Shown in pieces: positions 15,990 to 25,870 of a stretch of 64,000 nucleotides of DNA. Each line of letters begins with the position of its first letter. Within the stretch, counting starts at the first letter, position 1. This stretch comes from Rhodospirillales bacterium. Lineage in GTDB: Bacteria; Pseudomonadota; Alphaproteobacteria; SMXQ01. Below the pieces are notes generated by a model. It saw nothing but the letters and a program-made list of their open reading frames with translations, did no database searches and was not told the DNA's origin. A program made the position numbers and the translations under genes. The stretch lies in the NCBI GenBank assembly GCA_018666775.1, contig JABIXC010000010.1, positions 124,001 to 188,000 on the forward strand, written 5' to 3'.

Positions 15990-17831
15990 ATGAGAAAACC
16001 TGCAAAGCGCAAACCCGTCAAAAAAGCAGCTAAAAAATCGGCTGTAAAATCGGCAGATGCAATTGATCGGCCAATCAAGCTCAAAAAGCTTAATCGGCCA
16101 CAATATGCATCCGATGCCATGGCTGAAACCATGCGCTCCATCGGTTTTAAATACGCATTCGTCAATCCCGGCTCCAGTTATCGGGGCTTGCACGATTCCA
16201 TGGTTAATTATCTTGGCAACCGTGATCCCCAGGCGATTTTGTGTGCCCATGAAGATGTCTGTGTTCATGCGGCCCAGGCCTATGCAAAGGCATCGGGTGA
16301 ACCCGCCCTTGCCATGCTTCATGACCTGGTTGGCCTGATGCATGGTTCCATGGCCATCTATAATGCCTTTGCTGATCAGCAGCCGGTGGTGGTGATGGGG
16401 GGCTCTGGCCCTGCGGACCCAAAACTGCGTCGCGGCATCGATTATGAACATTCCGCCAACGTTCAGGGCCAAATCGTCCGCGACTGGGTGAAATGGGATG
16501 ATGAAGCATCCACGGCCCAAGGCGTGTGCGATTCGATTGCCCGGGCTTATAAAATTTCCAACACCGGCCCCATGGGCCCGACTTATGTTTCTGTGGATGC
16601 GGGCATTCAGGAAACCAAATTGACCGAAGCCATCGATATTCCTGATATGCGCGCAGCCTGCAATCAGCCCGCCCCCCCACCTGCGGCCAATCTTGATGCG
16701 GTGAATGAAACCGCCGATATGTTGATCAAGGCGAAGACCCCGGTGATCACCGGTGGACGGTTGATGTATAAAAAGGAAAGCACAAAGCCTTTGATCCAGT
16801 TGGTTGAACTGTTGGGGGCGGCTTATGTTGAAGATCGCAACTGTGTCTGTTTCCCAACCGCACATCCCCAGAATCTGACCGGGGTTTCAGGGGTTATCGC
16901 TAAGGCCGATGTGTTGCTGGCCATTGATTCCCCTGACGTTAACGTCATCATCGATTCATACTCATCCAGAGTGCGCGGCGTTGTCGGGGCCAGTGGCAAG
17001 GGCACCAAGGTCATTGACCTTTCCCAAAATGATTACGCTATCCGGTCATGGACGCGTCTGGGCGGCAAGGTTGCCCCCACCGCGATCCAGCTTTTGGCCG
17101 ATCCCGTGGTTGGGCTGAACCAGATTCTGGCTGCCGTGAAAAAACGCCTGCCAAAATCGCGTCGTGCTGCCATGGCGGCAAGGGCCAACAAACATGCAAG
17201 GGTCCATAACGCCTTCATTCGCAGCCAACAAGCGATGCTGAAAAAGCGCTGGAACGACACACCGCTGTCGCCTCACCGGTTTGTCTATGAAGTCTTTGAA
17301 GCGGTTCGCCGCAAGCCCTGGATGTTGACCGTACGTGGGCATCGGGGATGGCCCCAGGGCATCTGGCAGTTCAAGGGTGCCGGTGAAAACATCGGCGTTT
17401 CTGGCGGCGGCGGGGTTGGTTATGGCCCCGGTGCCATGTTGGGCGCATCGTTGGCGGCACGCGATCAGGGCCGGTTCCCCGTGGCCATTCTTGGCGATGG
17501 TGACTTCCTGATGCAGTCTCAGGCCCTGTGGTCTGCGGTGCACATGAAAATTCCATTGCTGTGCGTCATCAACAACAACACGTCCTGGTACAATGATGAA
17601 CAGCATCAGATTGAGGTTGCCAAAATGCGTGGCCGTGCGCCTGAAAATGCATGGATCGGCACCACCACCCGTGATCCAGAAGCCGATCTTGCGACCATTG
17701 CGCGGGGTTACGGTGCCTGGACCGAGGGCCCGGTTGAGGGCGATGCCATCACCGGTGCGCTGAAACGGGCCGTGAAAGAAGTTGAAGGCGGTGCCGTTGC
17801 TGTTCTTGACGTTCGCACGACACCTAGATAA
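15990..17831 (+). CDS. Thiamine diphosphate-dependent enzyme (acetolactate synthase/benzoylformate decarboxylase-like)
   Basis: Three-domain ThDP enzyme of 613 residues. The catalytic glutamate is probably E88 (CAHEDVCVHAAQAYA). The cofactor motif begins GDGD at 502-505 and ends in INNNTSW near 530. A central Rossmann-like domain spans about 230-400. The N-terminus is an odd lysine/alanine-rich tail of about 25 residues before the first domain. Likely reaction: decarboxylation or carboligation of a 2-oxo acid; the substrate is unknown. It diverges from the TTT transporter genes, so it may process the imported carboxylate. AGAGGAAA ribosome site. Confidence 0.88.
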   Translation: MRKPAKRKPVKKAAKKSAVKSADAIDRPIKLKKLNRPQYASDAMAETMRSIGFKYAFVNPGSSYRGLHDSMVNYLGNRDPQAILCAHEDVCVHAAQAYAKASGEPALAMLHDLVGLMHGSMAIYNAFADQQPVVVMGGSGPADPKLRRGIDYEHSANVQGQIVRDWVKWDDEASTAQGVCDSIARAYKISNTGPMGPTYVSVDAGIQETKLTEAIDIPDMRAACNQPAPPPAANLDAVNETADMLIKAKTPVITGGRLMYKKESTKPLIQLVELLGAAYVEDRNCVCFPTAHPQNLTGVSGVIAKADVLLAIDSPDVNVIIDSYSSRVRGVVGASGKGTKVIDLSQNDYAIRSWTRLGGKVAPTAIQLLADPVVGLNQILAAVKKRLPKSRRAAMAARANKHARVHNAFIRSQQAMLKKRWNDTPLSPHRFVYEVFEAVRRKPWMLTVRGHRGWPQGIWQFKGAGENIGVSGGGGVGYGPGAMLGASLAARDQGRFPVAILGDGDFLMQSQALWSAVHMKIPLLCVINNNTSWYNDEQHQIEVAKMRGRAPENAWIGTTTRDPEADLATIARGYGAWTEGPVEGDAITGALKRAVKEVEGGAVAVLDVRTTPR

Positions 17832-17874
17832 TCGGGGCCTAGATAATTGGCCCAATAAGTCGATTATGAGAATT

Positions 17875-17907
17875 AAACGCCCGGGGGAGACCTCGGGCGT
17901 TTTTTTC
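17875..17907 (+). terminator. Rho-independent terminator after the ThDP-enzyme gene
   Basis: A 9-bp stem AAACGCCCG (17875-17883) and CGGGCGTTT (17894-17902) with a 10-base loop, followed by a run of seven T. It ends the ThDP-enzyme transcript. Confidence 0.9.
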
Positions 17908-17944
17908 ATTTATACTGGATGACAACAGAGACCTAGGAGTCTGC

Positions 17945-18931
17945 ATGTTGCGCATTGCCACGTTTAATCTTGAAAATCTGGATATGGGGTCATCTGCCTG
18001 CGTGCCTTTGGACGCGCGGCTCAAACTGCTCGGCCCCCAGATCAGGCGCATCAATGCAGACATTTTGTGTCTTCAGGAAATCAATGCCCAAAGGCCCGAA
18101 GGTAAATCAGACAAGGCCGAACACCGAAGACTTGATGCCCTTGATGCCTTGTTAAAGGCTGCGGGGCTTTCGGATTTTCATGTCTGTGCCACCCGCAACC
18201 GGGCCGCTTCCGGGTTTGCCGATATCCATAATCTGGCCATTGTGTCGCGCGACCCCATGATCGAGAACCATCAGCTCTGGCATGATTTGGTGGCAGAACC
18301 AACCCATCGCTTTATCGAAGGCCAGGACAGGGGAAAAGACATCACCCTCAACTGGGATCGGCCCGCGCAATATGGACGCATCGCCCTTGATGGCGGCCGG
18401 GTTTTGCATTGTTTTAACCTGCATCTGCGTGCCCCATTGGCGTGTCCAGTGCCCGGGGAAAAACAAGATGCCTTTGTCTGGAACAGCGTTTCTGCCTGGG
18501 CAGAGGGGTATTATCTGTCCGAGATCAAACGCGCAGGACAGGCATTGGAAGTGCGTCGCAAGGTGGACCAGATTTTTGAGGGTGAACCGGACGCGTTGAT
18601 TTGCATTGCGGGCGATTTCAATGCCGAAGAACATCACACCCCGGTGGAAATCCTGCGCGGTGATGTGGATAACACCGGCAATGGCGCCCTTGCATCCCGG
18701 GTCATGGTGCCCGTGGAACATTCCCTTCCCGAAACCAGGCGTTTCACGGTGATCCATCAGGGCCACCGCCAAATGCTGGATCACATTATGGTGTCGCGGG
18801 CAATGTTGGGTTTTTACAAGGGGTCTGAAATTCACAACGAAGATCTGGCCGATGAACTGGTGGGTTATGGCGCGGTTGAGGCATCGCCGGTTTCCTATCA
18901 CGCGCCCGTGGTTGCCGAATTTGATCTTTAG
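17945..18931 (+). CDS. Endonuclease/exonuclease/phosphatase-family protein
   Basis: EEP-fold metal-dependent phosphodiesterase or phosphatase, 328 residues. Fold motifs in order: RIATFNLENLD at the start, ILCLQEINAQ near residue 40-50 with the metal-binding Glu, the GDFNAEE segment near 223, and DHIMVSR near 280. No signal peptide is present, so it is probably cytoplasmic. The substrate could be nucleic acid, a phospholipid head group or a small phosphate ester. It has an AGGAG site, its own terminator-bounded unit, and converges with the VWA-like gene cluster. Confidence 0.85.
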   Translation: MLRIATFNLENLDMGSSACVPLDARLKLLGPQIRRINADILCLQEINAQRPEGKSDKAEHRRLDALDALLKAAGLSDFHVCATRNRAASGFADIHNLAIVSRDPMIENHQLWHDLVAEPTHRFIEGQDRGKDITLNWDRPAQYGRIALDGGRVLHCFNLHLRAPLACPVPGEKQDAFVWNSVSAWAEGYYLSEIKRAGQALEVRRKVDQIFEGEPDALICIAGDFNAEEHHTPVEILRGDVDNTGNGALASRVMVPVEHSLPETRRFTVIHQGHRQMLDHIMVSRAMLGFYKGSEIHNEDLADELVGYGAVEASPVSYHAPVVAEFDL

Positions 18932-18964
18932 GCTTACGGCCTTCGCGCGGCCGGGCGGCGATCA

Positions 18965-21076
18965 TCAATTCCCTTCGCGCCGCCATGCAGCAATCATCAA
19001 ACCAAGGGCCAGCAGCAATGCCAGCAACGCCGGTGCCAGCGGGATTTCATTGACCCCGCGCACGATGTAATCGCCATTGGCTCTCAGTCCCAGCCAGCCG
19101 CGCCCATGGAGCGCGCGCCCGGGCTTTGGTCGGCGGATATCGGGCATGCCGTCTGCGGCCCAAAGAATGCCGCTTTTGGTGGCTTTTGCCAGAGGGGCCA
19201 GATGTTTGGGCGATGTTGTGACATCGGAAAATTCAAGGGGATTGAGCGTGCCCGCTGCGGCAAAGACCACGCGTTTCCCCCCCTTGTCGGTGATCCGGTA
19301 AAGGCCCGGTTCGTTGATGGTCATCATGGTTGTTGCACGGCCATCACCCCGTTCTTTAAGGGCTTTGGTTTCGCGTTTGCCCGAAGGCTTGATGATGGTG
19401 ACGGGGCTTGGGTTCTTTTTCAGGCTGCGCCGGGTAATGCTTAACTGGGTGCCAAGGATCGATGCGCGCAGATCGTTTTCTTCAAGGTCCGGTTCCTTCA
19501 TCAGCCAATGCGCGGTGCGGCGAAGCAATTCAGCCTGGGGCCCCCCACCTTCAAAGCCCCGCGCCCACAGCCAGATGTGATCGGTTAACAATTGTGCGAT
19601 GCGCCCTTTGCCCACCCGGTCCAGTGACAATACCGGCTGGTTGTTCAACCCTTGCATGACCACGGACCCGCGCAGGGGTTTTGCTTCGACCAACCTGAAC
19701 CAGCGGCCCCATTGGGGTTTTGCCTTGTTGTTTTTATGCCCCCCCAGATTGGCTGTTACCGGGTGGCGGCGACCCAGTGGTGTAATCTCGGCCCGAAAGC
19801 CACGTTTGAAGACGCGCCCTGTGGGCGCCAGGGGCAGGATGGTCCGCAACGGGGTGCGGAACAGGCCCAGAGGCGTTGCCAGTGCCGGGCCACCTGCTTC
19901 TAGAATGGCTCCGCCATTGCGCACATATTTGACAATGTTGTGCAGGTAATTGACCGGCAAAACCCCGCGCCGGTGATAGCGATCAAAGATGATCAGGTTG
20001 AAATCGTCCAGCTTTTCTTCAAACAATTCGCGGGTGGGAAACGCGATCAGCGACAGCTCATTGACCGGGGTGCCATCTTGTTTTTCTGGCGGGCGCAAAA
20101 TGGTGAAATGCACCAAATCCACTGATGGGTCTGCTTTCAAAAGATTGCGCCACACCCTTTCCCCGGCATGGGGCAGGCCTGAAATCAACAGCACCCGAAG
20201 CCGGTCGCGAATGCCATTGACCACTTCTGCGGCGCGGTTATTGGCAAGGGTCAGCTCACCGGCTGCCGGTGCCACCGCAATTTCAAACACATTGGGCCCG
20301 CCATGATCGACAGTAAGTTCTATGGAATGGCTGAACCCGGTGGCGAGATCAAGGTCACGGGGTTTTTTGCCGTCTCGGGTGATGGTCACCCGTGCGCGCC
20401 CCGAAGCTTTGCCTGATTCTTCGATGCGCAATGTCAGGGTGACCGCTTCATTCACAATGCCAAAACCCGCCGCACGTTCCACCACCAAACGCCGGTCATT
20501 GACGTTCCGGGTGCCCGTCAAAACAGTATGCAGGGGGGCTGGAAAGGGCAGAGTAGTAGCTGATTTTGGCACATCATGGACCTGGCCATCAGTGATCATC
20601 ACGGCGCCTGCAAAACGGTCTGGCGGGATGTCTCCCATGACGCGCGACAAGGCTTCAAACAATCGGGTGCCCCGGTCTTTTGGAATTTGTGTGGCCGCCC
20701 CCGCGTCATTTTTGGAAATGGCCCGGGGCTTGCCCGCGCGCACCACCCGAATTTCCAAAAGGCTGTCGCGTTCTGTCATTTTTTTGATGTGATTAAGGGC
20801 GGCTTCGGCGTGTTCGCGTCTTGGGCCGATGTTCTGGCTGGGGCTTTCGTCAACCACCACCACGGCGATATCAGAAAGCGGTTCGCGTTTTTCTTCACGG
20901 ATGGATGGATTGGCCAACAGCGCAATTAACGCAGCCATGGCCAGTGTTCTTAACCCCCATCCCCGCGCACCTTGCCATGCCGCGTATGCCGCAACCACCG
21001 CCCCGGCACCGCCAAGGGTGATGATGATGGCCCAATCAACCAGCGGGGCAAAAACGATCTGGGTCACGCCGTCCAT
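18965..21076 (-). CDS. Membrane protein with VWA-like and glutamine-amidotransferase-like domains
   Basis: Predicted inner-membrane protein of 703 residues from the ATG at 21076, which overlaps the upstream stop (TAATG); the longer frame to 21247 lies inside the neighbour. Two hydrophobic segments near residues 5-55, a von Willebrand A-like region with DESPSQN (about 74) and a later MITDGQVHD, then a class I amidotransferase-like domain from about 340 (RVLLISGLPHAGERVWRNLL) and a final hydrophobic segment before WRREGN. Homologues end MoxR/DUF58/BatA-type clusters. Exact role unknown; envelope or stress function is inferred from that association. Confidence 0.75.
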   Translation of the reverse strand: MDGVTQIVFAPLVDWAIIITLGGAGAVVAAYAAWQGARGWGLRTLAMAALIALLANPSIREEKREPLSDIAVVVVDESPSQNIGPRREHAEAALNHIKKMTERDSLLEIRVVRAGKPRAISKNDAGAATQIPKDRGTRLFEALSRVMGDIPPDRFAGAVMITDGQVHDVPKSATTLPFPAPLHTVLTGTRNVNDRRLVVERAAGFGIVNEAVTLTLRIEESGKASGRARVTITRDGKKPRDLDLATGFSHSIELTVDHGGPNVFEIAVAPAAGELTLANNRAAEVVNGIRDRLRVLLISGLPHAGERVWRNLLKADPSVDLVHFTILRPPEKQDGTPVNELSLIAFPTRELFEEKLDDFNLIIFDRYHRRGVLPVNYLHNIVKYVRNGGAILEAGGPALATPLGLFRTPLRTILPLAPTGRVFKRGFRAEITPLGRRHPVTANLGGHKNNKAKPQWGRWFRLVEAKPLRGSVVMQGLNNQPVLSLDRVGKGRIAQLLTDHIWLWARGFEGGGPQAELLRRTAHWLMKEPDLEENDLRASILGTQLSITRRSLKKNPSPVTIIKPSGKRETKALKERGDGRATTMMTINEPGLYRITDKGGKRVVFAAAGTLNPLEFSDVTTSPKHLAPLAKATKSGILWAADGMPDIRRPKPGRALHGRGWLGLRANGDYIVRGVNEIPLAPALLALLLALGLMIAAWRREGN

Positions 21077-23883
21077 TATTGGCCCAGCCTTTCCAGAATT
21101 GCTGGCACATGGACCTGATCGGCTTTGTAATTTCCGGTCAATGCATACATCACCAGATTGACCCCGAACCTGAATGACAGTTCTCGTTGTCGGGCACCGC
21201 CGGGGACAACGGGATACAGGGGCTGGCCCGTGATGTCTGTGGCCCAAGCGGCGGCGTAATCATTGGCCCCGATGATCAAAGACGAAACACCGTCATTGGC
21301 ATTGCCTGCGGATTTTTCCACCCACAAGGTGCCGCCGGTCCAGCGGCCGGGGAACTCTTTCAACAGGTAAAAGGATTTTGTCAGAACATGGCGTGGGGTG
21401 ACGGGGACCAGAGACGGCACTTGAAGCCCGCTTAAAATCTGGCGCAGTCGTGCGGCACCATCGCCCGTTGGTGCTATTCCCCCCTCAGTGCCAATGCTGC
21501 CCTGACCCCGATCCCGGGTATCCAACAAAATCATGCCGCCGCCGCGCAAATACCGCGCCAGCCGTGTGCGGGCCGCCACACTGGGCAGGGGCTGGGTCGT
21601 CGTGATGGGCCAATATAGGAAAGGGAAAAGGCTTAATTCATTGCGTTCAATATCAACGCCAAGGGGCGATTTTGGTTCTACAGACGTTCGGGTGCGCAGC
21701 ATTTCAGACAGGCCCATCAGTCCGGCGCGCGATGTCGCATCAATCTTGGGGTTGCCGGTTTGAACATAGGCAAGGCGGGTATCAAAAGTGGCTTCCATCA
21801 CCCGGGCGTCGGAATCGTTGGCAACGGTTTTTTGAGCTTGCGCATAAGCAGGCGCGGTCCACAAAAGGCACATGATCAGTGCGGCACTGGTGCTTTTGGC
21901 AGCGCGACCGATCCTTGATGCGGACAGCAGCCCGCGCAGGAACAGCCCAATCCAGAAATCCCCAATCAATAGTGCCAGCGCGCCTGCCAGCAGCCAGGGT
22001 TTCAGGTCAAATTCTTCGCGCGCCGTCAGCGACAATTCACGCACGCTCGGGGGCAGTTCGGCCATGGCGGTAATTGTTTTAATGCCCGACCCCAGATTAA
22101 GCGCGGTGCGCGTTGAATCGTTGCCGTAAAATCCCGGCGGGTGTTTGGGACTGGGCAGATGGCTGTGGCCTTTGCCCGAGCCTAAACTAGGCACAGGTAG
22201 GGATGTTGCCGATGGCGGCGGGGTGGTTAAGCGGCCAAACCCATCAAGGGTGGTGATGGGGGCCAATGCCTGAAGGCGCGCCCCGCTGACCCCTTGGCTC
22301 AGGCTGATGATGCGGCGCAGGATATCAATATAAAGCCCCGAAATAGCAAGGTTCGACCATTCGGTATTGGCGGTGGTGTGGATCAGCACAATGCGCCCGC
22401 GTCCCTTTGGGGCAGCCGTAATCAACGGCGTGCCATCGGCCAGCCGTGCCCACGTTCGTTCAGGCAGTGCCAGCGTGGGTTGGGCCAAAACCTGTCGTGT
22501 TACCCGGACATCGCCCGGAAGGGCAATGCCAGCAAGGGGGGATGTTGCCTCAAAGGGGGCCAGTTTGGCGGGCTGTCCCCACGACATGGCACCGCCCAAT
22601 GTGCGTCCCCCAATGCGCAACTGTACCGGGGACAGGGTATCGGGTTTCTGGCCCATGCGCGGCCCTGCAAACCTGAGAACCGTGCCGCCCTGATCCATCC
22701 AGGTCTTGATTTTGGTGCGATCGTTTTCACCCAGAATGCCACTGTCGGGGATGATCAAAACCGCAAGGCTGCGGGTAAGAAGGGCTGTGGCCGACCCTTT
22801 GCGGATTTCTGCATAAGGGGAAAGGGCCCGTTCCAGATAATACAGTTCTGACAGCAAGGGCCGTGCTTCGGCACGGGAATCGGCGGCCGTGACGATACCG
22901 ATGGGCCGACGGCGCCAACGTTCATCGAACAAGACGGTGGTTCCCGCACTGGCAACGCCTTCGACATCAAGGCGCGTCAGACGATTGCGCAGCTCGATCG
23001 GCAGGGCCAAATCGGTGGTAGCGGTTGGGCTGTCTTCTGGAAAGCGAATCGCTTCGCGCAGTAAAACCCTGCCCTGTTCATCGGTGCCCCGGAGCCAGAA
23101 TTGCGTCTCTGCACCCTTATGGGCCCGATGCAGTTTCATTTTAAACGGGGTTTCCCCGGTGACGGGGGGTGGCAACACCAACGCACCCTTGCCCGGTGCA
23201 TCGGCCATGACGGTAACTGGTCCGATCTGTTGCAGGTTGGCGATGAAGGCATCTGTTGATGTGTCGCCAGTGGTGTTGTTTTCGATCCCGTTGCTGATCC
23301 ACACCACGTTGGCAGGATCATCAACCTGCGCTGCTTTAAGGGCGGCTTTCAGCGTTTTGAGGGCACGGGTTCTGGAAACGGGCCAGGGTTTTGGTGCCAG
23401 TGCCTGAACCAGCGCGCGCGCAGCATTTGGGCTTAAAAGTTTTCCAGCGGTGATAGGCCCGCCATCGATGGGTTGGGCCGTTGAGGCAACCATGACCAGT
23501 TTTTCCGCACGCTGGGCACGGTCGATCAAGCCATCAATGGCCCTTTGGCGCATCGACCAGCCCCGGGCGGATGCCCAGCCATCATCAATGACAACAACGA
23601 CAGGCCCGGTTGCTTGAAACTGGGTGGTGGGATTAAGCAGGGGTTGGGCCAGACCCAGGATCACCAGGGCAGCGATGAAAACGCGCAGCAGGACCAGCCA
23701 CAAGGGTGTCTTGGCCGGGGTTTGTTCGTCTTGGGGCAGATTAAATAACAAACGAATGGCCGGGAAGCGCAGCAGTTTTGGTGCAGGCGGGGTTACCCGC
23801 AACAACCACCACAAAATGGGCAACCCAGCCAGTGCCAGCCCTATCCAGGGGGAGGCAAAGGCGATGGGGCCAAGGTTCAGCAT
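21076..23883 (-). CDS. BatA N-terminal and DUF4159 domain membrane protein
   Basis: Large membrane protein of 935 residues. The first 85 residues with two hydrophobic helices match the aerotolerance-regulator (BatA) N-terminal domain. A VWA-like region follows (VVVIDDGWASARG near 94), then a ThuA/amidotransferase-like segment around residues 370-400 and further transmembrane helices near 630-690. The C-terminal 210 residues, from LAYVQTGNPKID on, fit DUF4159. It lies between the DUF58 gene (gap 43) and the 703-residue partner (1-base overlap). Function is not established; the cluster type is linked to envelope or oxidative stress in other bacteria. Confidence 0.82.
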   Translation of the reverse strand: MLNLGPIAFASPWIGLALAGLPILWWLLRVTPPAPKLLRFPAIRLLFNLPQDEQTPAKTPLWLVLLRVFIAALVILGLAQPLLNPTTQFQATGPVVVVIDDGWASARGWSMRQRAIDGLIDRAQRAEKLVMVASTAQPIDGGPITAGKLLSPNAARALVQALAPKPWPVSRTRALKTLKAALKAAQVDDPANVVWISNGIENNTTGDTSTDAFIANLQQIGPVTVMADAPGKGALVLPPPVTGETPFKMKLHRAHKGAETQFWLRGTDEQGRVLLREAIRFPEDSPTATTDLALPIELRNRLTRLDVEGVASAGTTVLFDERWRRRPIGIVTAADSRAEARPLLSELYYLERALSPYAEIRKGSATALLTRSLAVLIIPDSGILGENDRTKIKTWMDQGGTVLRFAGPRMGQKPDTLSPVQLRIGGRTLGGAMSWGQPAKLAPFEATSPLAGIALPGDVRVTRQVLAQPTLALPERTWARLADGTPLITAAPKGRGRIVLIHTTANTEWSNLAISGLYIDILRRIISLSQGVSGARLQALAPITTLDGFGRLTTPPPSATSLPVPSLGSGKGHSHLPSPKHPPGFYGNDSTRTALNLGSGIKTITAMAELPPSVRELSLTAREEFDLKPWLLAGALALLIGDFWIGLFLRGLLSASRIGRAAKSTSAALIMCLLWTAPAYAQAQKTVANDSDARVMEATFDTRLAYVQTGNPKIDATSRAGLMGLSEMLRTRTSVEPKSPLGVDIERNELSLFPFLYWPITTTQPLPSVAARTRLARYLRGGGMILLDTRDRGQGSIGTEGGIAPTGDGAARLRQILSGLQVPSLVPVTPRHVLTKSFYLLKEFPGRWTGGTLWVEKSAGNANDGVSSLIIGANDYAAAWATDITGQPLYPVVPGGARQRELSFRFGVNLVMYALTGNYKADQVHVPAILERLGQ

Positions 23884-23926
23884 GATGAAAAATTTCCGGC
23901 GTTCAGCAAGGTGGTCATCATGTTGC

Positions 23927-24853
23927 TCACCACTGATCCCGGCTCAAGGTCATGGCGTTGTAAAGGGCCAGCAGGGCTTCGGTGGCGGGATGATCGGTGT
24001 GATGCAGGGTAAAGGACCAACCATGGCGCTGGCCAAGGGCGATCAGTTGTTCCCGCCGTGCGATCAATCGGTTTTGATAGTCATTGCGCACGGTTTCTGT
24101 CCGGTTGATCAGGGTCGACCCTTCGTCTTCCATGCCTTCAAACCGGACCCTGCCGGTGAAGGGTAGGGTTTCTTCTGATGGGTCCAGAATTTGCACAAGA
24201 TGGCCGATGATCCCGCGCGCGCCATAGGCACCAATGATCCCGGCAATTTCTTCCATGGGTCCTAAAAAATCGCTGAACAGGACAATGTGCCCGTAGCGCG
24301 GCAACGGCTCAATCGGGGGCACGCTCGGGGCATCTTCACCACTTGCAGCCCTTGCTGCATTGCGGGCCAATGTTTCGGCCATTTGCGTCAAGGCGGCCCG
24401 GCCTGATCTTGGGGGCCTGCCATCGCCGCTTAAGCCAACATGTTCGCCCGCGCGCATTAAAAGCGATGCCAGCGCTAAGGTTAGCAATTCTGCGCGATCG
24501 CCTTTTTCTGTCAGGTTTTTAGAGGCGCTATAGGACATGGACGGCGAACAATCGCGCCATAACCAGACCGATTGGGCGGCAATCCATTCATGTTCACGGA
24601 TGAAAATGCTGCTCGTTTTGGCACTTTGGCGCCAATCAATGCGGGTGGTGGGGTCGCCCGGTTGATAATGGCGATATTGCCAGAACGTATCGCCGGGTCC
24701 GCGTCTGCGTCGACCATGCAGCCCCTGCATCACCGTGGCGGCAATCCTTTTTGCGGCAATCAATAAGGGCGGCAGTTGTGCCCCCGCCACTTCGGCACGT
24801 TGCAAGATGGCATAAGAAGCCGAAGAAGATGCGGGAAGGGTGGGGGCGGCCAT
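23927..24853 (-). CDS. DUF58 domain-containing protein
   Basis: Protein of 308 residues with the DUF58 hallmark block YRHYQPGDPTTRIDWRQSAK near residues 62-81, followed by a VWA-like fold (VWLWRDCSPSMSY near 105). DUF58 proteins are regularly encoded with MoxR ATPases, and the two are thought to work together as chaperone and client. The gene follows moxR by 12 bases in the same minus-strand operon. Confidence 0.92.
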   Translation of the reverse strand: MAAPTLPASSSASYAILQRAEVAGAQLPPLLIAAKRIAATVMQGLHGRRRRGPGDTFWQYRHYQPGDPTTRIDWRQSAKTSSIFIREHEWIAAQSVWLWRDCSPSMSYSASKNLTEKGDRAELLTLALASLLMRAGEHVGLSGDGRPPRSGRAALTQMAETLARNAARAASGEDAPSVPPIEPLPRYGHIVLFSDFLGPMEEIAGIIGAYGARGIIGHLVQILDPSEETLPFTGRVRFEGMEDEGSTLINRTETVRNDYQNRLIARREQLIALGQRHGWSFTLHHTDHPATEALLALYNAMTLSRDQW

Positions 24854-24865
24854 CGGGCGCGTCCT

Positions 24866-25870
24866 CTAGGCTATGGGCTCAGCAAGCCGGTCGATCACCT
24901 GATCCATGGTGATGCCGTCGGCGCGTGCAGCGAAGGTCAGGGCCATGCGATGGCGCAATACCGGATGGGCAAGTTCGATGACATCATCCACCGATGGTGC
25001 CAGCCGGCCCTCCAAAACGGCACGGGCGCGACACGCCAGCATCAACGCCTGGCTGGCGCGCGGCCCGGGTCCCCAGGCAATGGTCGCATCAATATCTGCG
25101 TCCCCTTGTCCGGGGCGGCCTTTGCGCACCAGTTCCAAAATTGCATTGATCACGGAATCCCCGATGGGAATGCGCCGTACCAGCCGTTGTGCGGCTAATA
25201 ATTCTTTGGTAGTGAACACCACCCGCACATCGGCTTCGTCAATGCCAGTGGTGGCGATCAGCATGGCGCGTTCGGCCTGTTCATCGGGATAGCCCACATC
25301 AATTTGCAGCAGAAAACGGTCCAGCTGGGCTTCGGGCAGGGGATAGGTGCCTTCTTGTTCCAGCGGGTTTTGGGTCGCCAGCACGTGGAAGGGGCTCGGT
25401 AGATCATGGGAAACCCCGGCAACGGCAACGGAACGTTCCTGCATCGCCTGTAACAGCGCGGACTGGGTTCTGGGGCTGGCGCGGTTGATTTCATCGGCCA
25501 TCAACAACTGGCAAAACACAGGCCCCCGAATGAAGCGGAAATTGCGTTTGCCGGTTTCGGATTCTTCCAGAACTTCGGAACCCAGAATATCGGCGGGCAT
25601 CAGGTCCGGGGTGAATTGCACCCGTTTGTCTTCCAGCCCCAAGACGGTGCCCAGGGTTTGGACCAACCGTGTCTTGGCAAGGCCAGGCACACCGATCAGC
25701 AGGGCATGGCCCCCGGCCAGCAGGGTGATCAGAGACTCATCAATGACTTCTTTCTGGCCGAAGATCACTTCGCCAATGGCGGTGCGGACCTCTTGGAGGC
25801 GCACCCCCAGCGTTTCAATATCATTTGCCAAATCAGAGGCATTGTCTGATGGATTTTCGGTAATGGTCAC
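24866..25870 (-). CDS. MoxR-family AAA+ ATPase
   Basis: AAA+ ATPase of 334 residues. Walker A is GVPGLAKT at about residues 60-67, Walker B LLMADEINRASP near 130, and sensor segment LATQNPLEQEGTYPLPEAQ near 170-188. MoxR proteins act as metal-insertion or assembly chaperones for VWA-domain partners. GTG start with an AAGGGGA site. First gene of the moxR-DUF58-BatA/DUF4159-VWA operon; the 125-base gap before it holds the divergent promoters shared with the DUF1285 gene. Confidence 0.95.
   Translation of the reverse strand: MTITENPSDNASDLANDIETLGVRLQEVRTAIGEVIFGQKEVIDESLITLLAGGHALLIGVPGLAKTRLVQTLGTVLGLEDKRVQFTPDLMPADILGSEVLEESETGKRNFRFIRGPVFCQLLMADEINRASPRTQSALLQAMQERSVAVAGVSHDLPSPFHVLATQNPLEQEGTYPLPEAQLDRFLLQIDVGYPDEQAERAMLIATTGIDEADVRVVFTTKELLAAQRLVRRIPIGDSVINAILELVRKGRPGQGDADIDATIAWGPGPRASQALMLACRARAVLEGRLAPSVDDVIELAHPVLRHRMALTFAARADGITMDQVIDRLAEPIA

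Noticed and set aside
15906-16865. 319-codon minus-strand ORF
   Set aside because: Antisense shadow of the ThDP-enzyme gene, which has intact catalytic and cofactor motifs.
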